Part shown: piece after piece, positions 32,748-36,396 of the stretch
Layout: each line of letters starts with the position of its first letter
Position numbering within the stretch: position 1 is the first letter of the stretch
Source: JAAXKN01 sp050259615
GTDB lineage: Bacteria > Bacteroidota > Ignavibacteria > Ignavibacteriales > SURF-24
DNA length: 36,396 bases
Reading direction: 5' to 3'
NCBI GenBank assembly: GCA_050259615.1
Contig: JBLNAZ010000099.1
Coordinates: 1-36,396 of the forward strand
Notes under the pieces: model-generated
Databases searched by the model: none
The model's input: only the letters and a program-made list of their open reading frames with translations
Told to the model about the DNA's origin: nothing
Position numbers and translations under genes: made by a program

Positions 32748-33491
32748 ATGAAATACGAGAGAAATTACTTCGTTCACTATTACGACTCTGACCTTAAGAA
32801 AAGGGCCCTTGTTACAAGCATTATGAGATATTTTGAAGATATCGCCATTATGCAAAGCGAGGATGCGAGCGTTGGACTCGATTACTACTCCAAGAACAAT
32901 GTTGCCTGGGTGCTTTATAAGTGGGATATTGAAATATTAAATTATCCGAAATTTAAGGATACACTAAGGATTGTTACATGCCCCCTGGCATTTGCGAAGT
33001 TCTACGCTTTCAGGTCCTTTGACGTGTATTCCATGAGCGGTGAGCACCAGGTAAAGGGAAGTTCCATGTGGTTTTTCGTGGATATGAATACACGCAGACC
33101 CGCAAGAATACCTCAGGAGGTATACGACGGCTACCAGATTACTCCTGCAGACACGAGGCAGCTTGAAATAGAGGATCCAAAAGCCCCTGAGGAGATTGAC
33201 TACAGCACCACCTTCCGCGTAAGGCAGAGCGATATCGATACAAACGGCCATGTAAATAATATAAAATACATAGAATGGGCGCTTGAGGCCCTGCCTCAGG
33301 AAATATTCAGCAGTTTTACACTCCGCCGTATTAAAGTTGTTTATAAAAAAGAAACCATGTACGGCAGAATGATCAGTTCCTCTGCTTCAGGCATTAAAGA
33401 CGGGGATAAAATGATTTTCAGGCATAAGATCTCAGACGGGGATCTGGACCTTTGCTATTTAGAAACCGAATGGCTGCCTGAAAAAGGTTGA
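32748..33491 (+). CDS. Acyl-ACP thioesterase (double hot-dog, FatA-like)
   Basis: Thioesterase of about 247 residues that releases free fatty acids from acyl-ACP. The N-terminal hot-dog begins YFVHYYDSDLKKRA, with the hot-dog helix (MRYFEDIAIMQSE). The second hot-dog has the catalytic-type signature RQSDIDTNGHVNNIKYIEW (D164, N166, H168, E176), as in plant FatA/FatB and the bacterial family. The ATG at 32748 is used; a TTG three codons earlier is in frame but not needed. It is transcribed alone, after a terminator. It would produce the free fatty acids that a fatty-acyl-AMP ligase such as the one at 12039-13763 consumes. That link is only a hypothesis, since the genes are about 19 kb apart. 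Confidence 0.9.
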   Translation: MKYERNYFVHYYDSDLKKRALVTSIMRYFEDIAIMQSEDASVGLDYYSKNNVAWVLYKWDIEILNYPKFKDTLRIVTCPLAFAKFYAFRSFDVYSMSGEHQVKGSSMWFFVDMNTRRPARIPQEVYDGYQITPADTRQLEIEDPKAPEEIDYSTTFRVRQSDIDTNGHVNNIKYIEWALEALPQEIFSSFTLRRIKVVYKKETMYGRMISSSASGIKDGDKMIFRHKISDGDLDLCYLETEWLPEKG

Positions 33492-33646
33492 CCAATGTCA
33501 CGCTTATCCTTCGGTGTGTCCCGGTAAATATGAAATTCGTCAATTTTTTACAAATTTACACTTGTACTTTAATCGTTTTAAATAAACCAGGAGTTCAATT
33601 CCCGGAAACAGCCTGGTAAAAGTAATCCTAAAGACGGAGTCATATT

Positions 33647-34597
33647 ATGTTAGCCAGGTTTTGGGGCGTCAGAGGTTCAATACCAACACCTCCTGATAGT
33701 ATTCAGATAAAGGAGCAGATGCTTGAACTTCTAAAGTATGCCTCTGTAAAGGATATTTCTGATGATTACAATAGGGAACAGGTCATTCAGGATTTCCTGA
33801 ATGCTAAGCCTCTGCTTATTGGCGGTAATACCTCTTGTGTTGAGCTGAGGACCGACGATAAAATTATTATATTTGATATGGGGACGGGCATCAGAAATCT
33901 GGGCCTTTATCTTATGAATGAAACTTCTTCAGAAGAGGGTTCTGAATATCATATTTTCCTTTCTCATTCACACTGGGATCATATTCAGGGATTTCCTTTC
34001 TTCTCGCCGGCATATCTGCCGCAGAATAAAATATTTTTCTACAGCGTGCACCCCGATCTTCAAAAACGCCTGGAAATGCAGCAAAACTCGCTGTTTTTTC
34101 CCGTGAAACTGGCCGATATGCCCAGCCGCATGGAATTTATTCAGATGGAGGAAAACTGCCATATTGAGCTCGGAAACCTTTTTATTGAGAACAGGGAACT
34201 CTACCACCCGGGAAAATCCTATGCCTTCAGCGTTAAAAAAGGGAATAAAAAATTCGTATTTGCAACGGATTCTGAATATAAGGATACAAATCCCACGGCA
34301 GCCGAAAAGTATATCTCGTTTTTCAAAAACGCCGATCTGCTTGTTTTTGATGCACAGTATACTTTCTCGGAAGGAATTCAAAAGGAGGACTGGGGCCACA
34401 GTACTTCAGTGGCAGGAATTGACCTTGCTGTTGAAGCCGGCGTTAAAAGAATTGCTCTATTTCATCATGAGCCTGAAAACAACGATATAAAACTAAATTC
34501 AATGCTAACTCAGGCTCAGAGATACCGGAGAATCAATTATCCTGATGCAGGCCTTGAGATTCTCCTGTCATACGAAGGAATGGAAATAAAGATCTGA
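33647..34597 (+). CDS. MBL-fold metallo-hydrolase
   Basis: Metallo-beta-lactamase-fold protein of 316 residues. It opens with FWGVRGSIPTPP, typical of a widespread MBL subgroup. The core has the metal motif HSHWDH, then a later HPG histidine, ATDSEY (bridging aspartate region), an HST segment in WGHSTSV and a final ALFHHEP. This is the layout of phosphodiesterase/PhnP- or RNase Z-like enzymes. No signal peptide is present, so it is cytoplasmic. The substrate is unknown. An insertion of about 35 residues lies after the opening motif (SIQIKEQM to LNAKPLL), before the NTSCVEL segment that usually follows closely. It is monocistronic as far as can be seen. Confidence 0.9.
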   Translation: MLARFWGVRGSIPTPPDSIQIKEQMLELLKYASVKDISDDYNREQVIQDFLNAKPLLIGGNTSCVELRTDDKIIIFDMGTGIRNLGLYLMNETSSEEGSEYHIFLSHSHWDHIQGFPFFSPAYLPQNKIFFYSVHPDLQKRLEMQQNSLFFPVKLADMPSRMEFIQMEENCHIELGNLFIENRELYHPGKSYAFSVKKGNKKFVFATDSEYKDTNPTAAEKYISFFKNADLLVFDAQYTFSEGIQKEDWGHSTSVAGIDLAVEAGVKRIALFHHEPENNDIKLNSMLTQAQRYRRINYPDAGLEILLSYEGMEIKI

Positions 34598-34633
34598 AAA
34601 GGATTTTTTGGAACGGACCTTTATTTAAAAGAC

Positions 34634-34677
34634 AAGGTTTTAGCTCAAATTGAAGCTTCCCTTTGAGCTAAAACCTT
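34634..34677. repeat. Perfect 16-bp hairpin between convergent genes
   Basis: Bases 34634-34649 (AAGGTTTTAGCTCAAA) pair perfectly with 34662-34677, leaving a 12-base loop that itself contains GAAGCTTC. No T-run follows on either strand. It lies just after the MBL-fold gene and before the end of the convergent minus-strand gene. Confidence 0.7.
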
Positions 34678-34795
34678 TGGCGGGTCTATTCTCCGCGCCT
34701 TCGGTTTTGTGAACACCCGGCGGGGTAAAACTTTATCCGTGTCTTTATTATTTCATAATTTACGAAAAATAAGAAAATTAACTCTTACCTTTCAC

Positions 34796-35488
34796 TTATT
34801 CTTCACTTTCGTTTTCTTCTTCAAGCTCCATCATTACTTTTACTGCATCCTGGTTCGCAATATCTCTTGTCCAGAGATATTCGTCGTAGAACTCTGCAAA
34901 ATTTCCATTTAAGGATTCGACGTAATTATCCAGATACTTTGAAAGAATCCTGTCGGCCTCATTAAAAAGATCCTGTAAAGGAGTCATGGCACTGGTTGAA
35001 ACGAAGCTTGCCACCTTGTTACCCAGCGAATTCCTGAAAAGGTTCATTTTCTCCTGAAGGTCAGAAAGCTTCTGAGCACTGAGATTATATTTATTAAGTT
35101 TATGAATGTTTTCCTTAGCTAAAATCCTCAGTATCTCAGCTTTTTCCAGAAGGTCCCTGTCGAGCATTCTTACAAAATGGCTCTGGGTCATTCTGCATTT
35201 TTCCTTGAGCTTAAGGTCGCCGTTTTCTTTTGCAAAGTTAAAAAGTGATGAGGCAACCGGTACCAGGTTAAAGATTAAATCGTCTTTCAGCCTGGAGGTC
35301 TGGATTGTAATTTCAAATGCCTCCGAAGAAATTGCCCTCTCTTCGCGTCTGATTTCATCAACAACCTTACGGAATCTGGAGATTGCCGATACCAGTGCGG
35401 GAATGTTGGAAATTATCTCTTTGTTATCCGCAAGGAAAGAAATTACTGCGTCGTACATATCGAGTTTGTTTTGTTCTTTGTCGCTCAT
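34796..35488 (-). CDS. Uncharacterised helical protein
   Basis: I do not recognise a family. The product from the ATG at 35488 is about 230 residues, has no signal or membrane segment, and is almost entirely helical and charged. Examples are SRFRKVVDEIRREERAISS, LLEKAEILRILAKEN and LSDLQEKMNLFRNSLG. It ends in a strongly acidic tail (MELEEENESEE). This suggests a coiled-coil structural or regulatory protein in the cytoplasm. The frame extends 14 codons further to 35530, but AAAGAGAA lies suitably before the 35488 ATG. It stands alone, convergent with the MBL-fold gene and divergent from the small membrane protein genes. Confidence 0.75.
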   Translation of the reverse strand: MSDKEQNKLDMYDAVISFLADNKEIISNIPALVSAISRFRKVVDEIRREERAISSEAFEITIQTSRLKDDLIFNLVPVASSLFNFAKENGDLKLKEKCRMTQSHFVRMLDRDLLEKAEILRILAKENIHKLNKYNLSAQKLSDLQEKMNLFRNSLGNKVASFVSTSAMTPLQDLFNEADRILSKYLDNYVESLNGNFAEFYDEYLWTRDIANQDAVKVMMELEEENESEE

Positions 35489-35530
35489 GGCGTTCTCTTT
35501 CTTTATTTTATAAATTCCTTTAAATGACAA

Positions 35531-35833
35531 ACCAGTTAATACTGTTTTTTACTGTGGGAAACTTAATATCCTCGGGAAGATATTTCTATAGGGTTCTGTC
35601 TGATATTTTTGTAGTCTTTTGTCTTACACCAAACTCCTGCCCGAAGGTAATTTTTACATGTAAGAATTTCATTACTTCCTGAATATTGTGCAACTGCTTA
35701 AAGAATGAGTTACTAAAAACTTTATTTTTAGCAAAAATAGCCTTATTAATTGCCAATTAATTTTCAGGCATGCTATTTGTCACTTGGATCACTGTCACCA
35801 TATAATTAAACGTAGTTATAACAAGGAGGATTA
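35531..35833. other. Divergent non-coding interval
   Basis: About 300 A/T-rich bases between divergent genes. It must contain promoters for both. A TATTTTTG element at 35604-35611 fits the -7 consensus, but it is far from the plus-strand gene and has no clear -33 partner. No RNA gene or strong hairpin is seen. Confidence 0.5.
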
Positions 35834-36142
35834 ATGCTAAGGATTATGATCAATAAGAAATATCTGTATTACGGCTGGCTTGTATTCAATTGTATACTTC
35901 TGATTCTTTCAGGTTACTTTCAAACTCTTGGGACAGCCTTCTTGAAAAATGACTGGACACATTTTCTTGAAATACACACCAGGCTGTACCCGCTGGATAC
36001 AGATAACCTGGGCTATTATGATCTTATGGAATTCAGCCTTTACACAGGTTTGCCGGTTCTGATAATGAAAATAATAAATAAATTAAAGCCCTCACCCAGA
36101 CACAGCAGCTATAATGTGGCAAGTTTAAGAAAAAGAATATGA
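35834..36142 (+). CDS. Small hypothetical membrane protein
   Basis: Product of 102 residues with a clear membrane helix at about 12-32 (YYGWLVFNCILLILSGYF), a soluble loop with aromatic residues, a weaker hydrophobic segment at about 66-83 (FSLYTGLPVLIMKII) and a basic tail (RHSSYNVASLRKRI). The ribosome site AAGGAGG precedes the ATG closely. No family is recognised. It is followed 15 bases later by a 31-codon membrane peptide gene, probably in the same transcript. Confidence 0.65.
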   Translation: MLRIMINKKYLYYGWLVFNCILLILSGYFQTLGTAFLKNDWTHFLEIHTRLYPLDTDNLGYYDLMEFSLYTGLPVLIMKIINKLKPSPRHSSYNVASLRKRI

Positions 36143-36157
36143 TAGGGAGAAATAATT

Positions 36158-36253
36158 ATGGAAATTATATCAACTGTCTTACTGATAACCGGTTATTTTG
36201 CAGGTTTAGTTTTTGTTTGCAAATATATTGGCAACTTTTTAACAAAGTATTAA
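36158..36253 (+). CDS. Putative 31-residue single-pass membrane peptide
   Basis: A short frame, ATG at 36158 to TAA at 36251-36253, encodes 31 residues beginning MEIISTVLLITGYF and ending GNFLTKY. About 20 central residues are hydrophobic, enough for one membrane span. GGGAGA lies nine bases before the ATG, and the frame starts 15 bases after the previous gene's stop, supporting translation. Small membrane peptides of this kind often modulate a partner protein. No function can be assigned. Confidence 0.5.
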   Translation: MEIISTVLLITGYFAGLVFVCKYIGNFLTKY

Positions 36254-36304
36254 TTTAACCGCAGTTAATTAAACTGCATAGTACTCGAAATTCACTCCAT
36301 CAGA

Positions 36305-36377
36305 CCTCTCGGTCTGTCAATGTTTACCCCAATTCACATTGACATTCTGAGAGGCTTCCTATTTTTTAGGCTTCAAA
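36305..36377 (+). terminator. Two-part stem-loop with T-run at the window end
   Basis: TGTCAATGT (36315-36323) pairs with ACATTGACA (36336-36344), and outside it CCTCTC (36305-36310) pairs with GAGAGG (36349-36354). ATTTTTTAGG follows shortly after. A competing small hairpin, AGACC-TCTC-GGTCT, overlaps the left arm. It is most likely the terminator of the two small membrane protein genes. Confidence 0.6.
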
Positions 36378-36396
36378 CAATTCTAATGATATCTAA

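Noticed and set aside
16482..35791. The 10-mer ACTTGGATCA at 16482-16491 and again at 35782-35791, both in intergenic regions
   Set aside because: Only two copies, with no shared flanking sequence or consistent distance to a gene; compatible with chance.
1..36396. Search for CRISPR arrays, phage or transposase genes, tRNA and rRNA
   Set aside because: No regularly spaced repeats, no integrase- or transposase-like translation and no cloverleaf with a T-loop sequence was found on either strand by eye.

Overview
The window most likely comes from a member of the Ignavibacteria or a close relative in the Bacteroidota/Chlorobiota group; this is an inference. The evidence is a secreted protein ending in a C-terminal sorting domain that opens NYPNPFNPSTTI, a promoter of the TTTG-N20-TAnnTTTG type, a small histone H1-like protein of the kind common in that group, a Tat-exported dipeptide epimerase and lipoproteins with loose lipoboxes. 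No rRNA, tRNA, CRISPR array, integrase or insertion sequence was found. The window reads as an ordinary chromosomal segment with one clearly specialised gene cluster.

Layout. 1-9.3 kb: housekeeping genes. These are an M20 aminoacyl-histidine dipeptidase (pepD), an MFS transporter, a small outer-membrane-like protein, an M29-type aminopeptidase, a UvrD/PcrA helicase, a phosphofructokinase whose active-site residues are of the pyrophosphate-dependent type, and a convergent pyrroline-5-carboxylate reductase-like gene. 9.7-16.3 kb: six same-strand genes that look like one functional unit. They are a secreted SGNH hydrolase, a membrane-anchored SGNH protein, a fatty-acyl-AMP ligase, a stand-alone acyl carrier protein, an AlgI/DltB-type MBOAT acyltransferase, and a second secreted SGNH hydrolase paralogous to the first. 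The set matches the logic of the Dlt system (ligase, carrier, MBOAT, SGNH protein), but with a fatty-acid-type ligase and ACP. It is best read as a putative machine that exports acyl groups across the membrane onto a surface or exported polymer. This is the most interesting part of the window.

16.7-21.4 kb: a large secreted protein with seven fibronectin-III-like repeats and a type IX secretion signal, then a three-PAS sensor histidine kinase. 21.5-26.8 kb: an envelope peptide-degradation block. An SH3/NlpC-P60 endopeptidase overlaps a Tat-exported L-Ala-D/L-Glu epimerase, and these are followed by an overlapping pair of M16 peptidases, one with the zinc site and one without. 26.9-28.5 kb, minus strand: a clostripain-like lipoprotein peptidase behind a small single-pass membrane protein.

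28.7-36.4 kb: an alpha/beta hydrolase, a BioY biotin transporter, a membrane Fe-S oxidoreductase of the HdrD/EMR type, the histone H1-like protein, an acyl-ACP thioesterase, an MBL-fold hydrolase, an unrecognised helical protein (minus strand), and two small membrane proteins. The second of these is only 31 residues. Several strong hairpins lie between genes. Some have T-runs and are good terminators; three long ones do not, and are reported separately.

All functional calls come from reading motifs in the translated sequence. No database search was possible.
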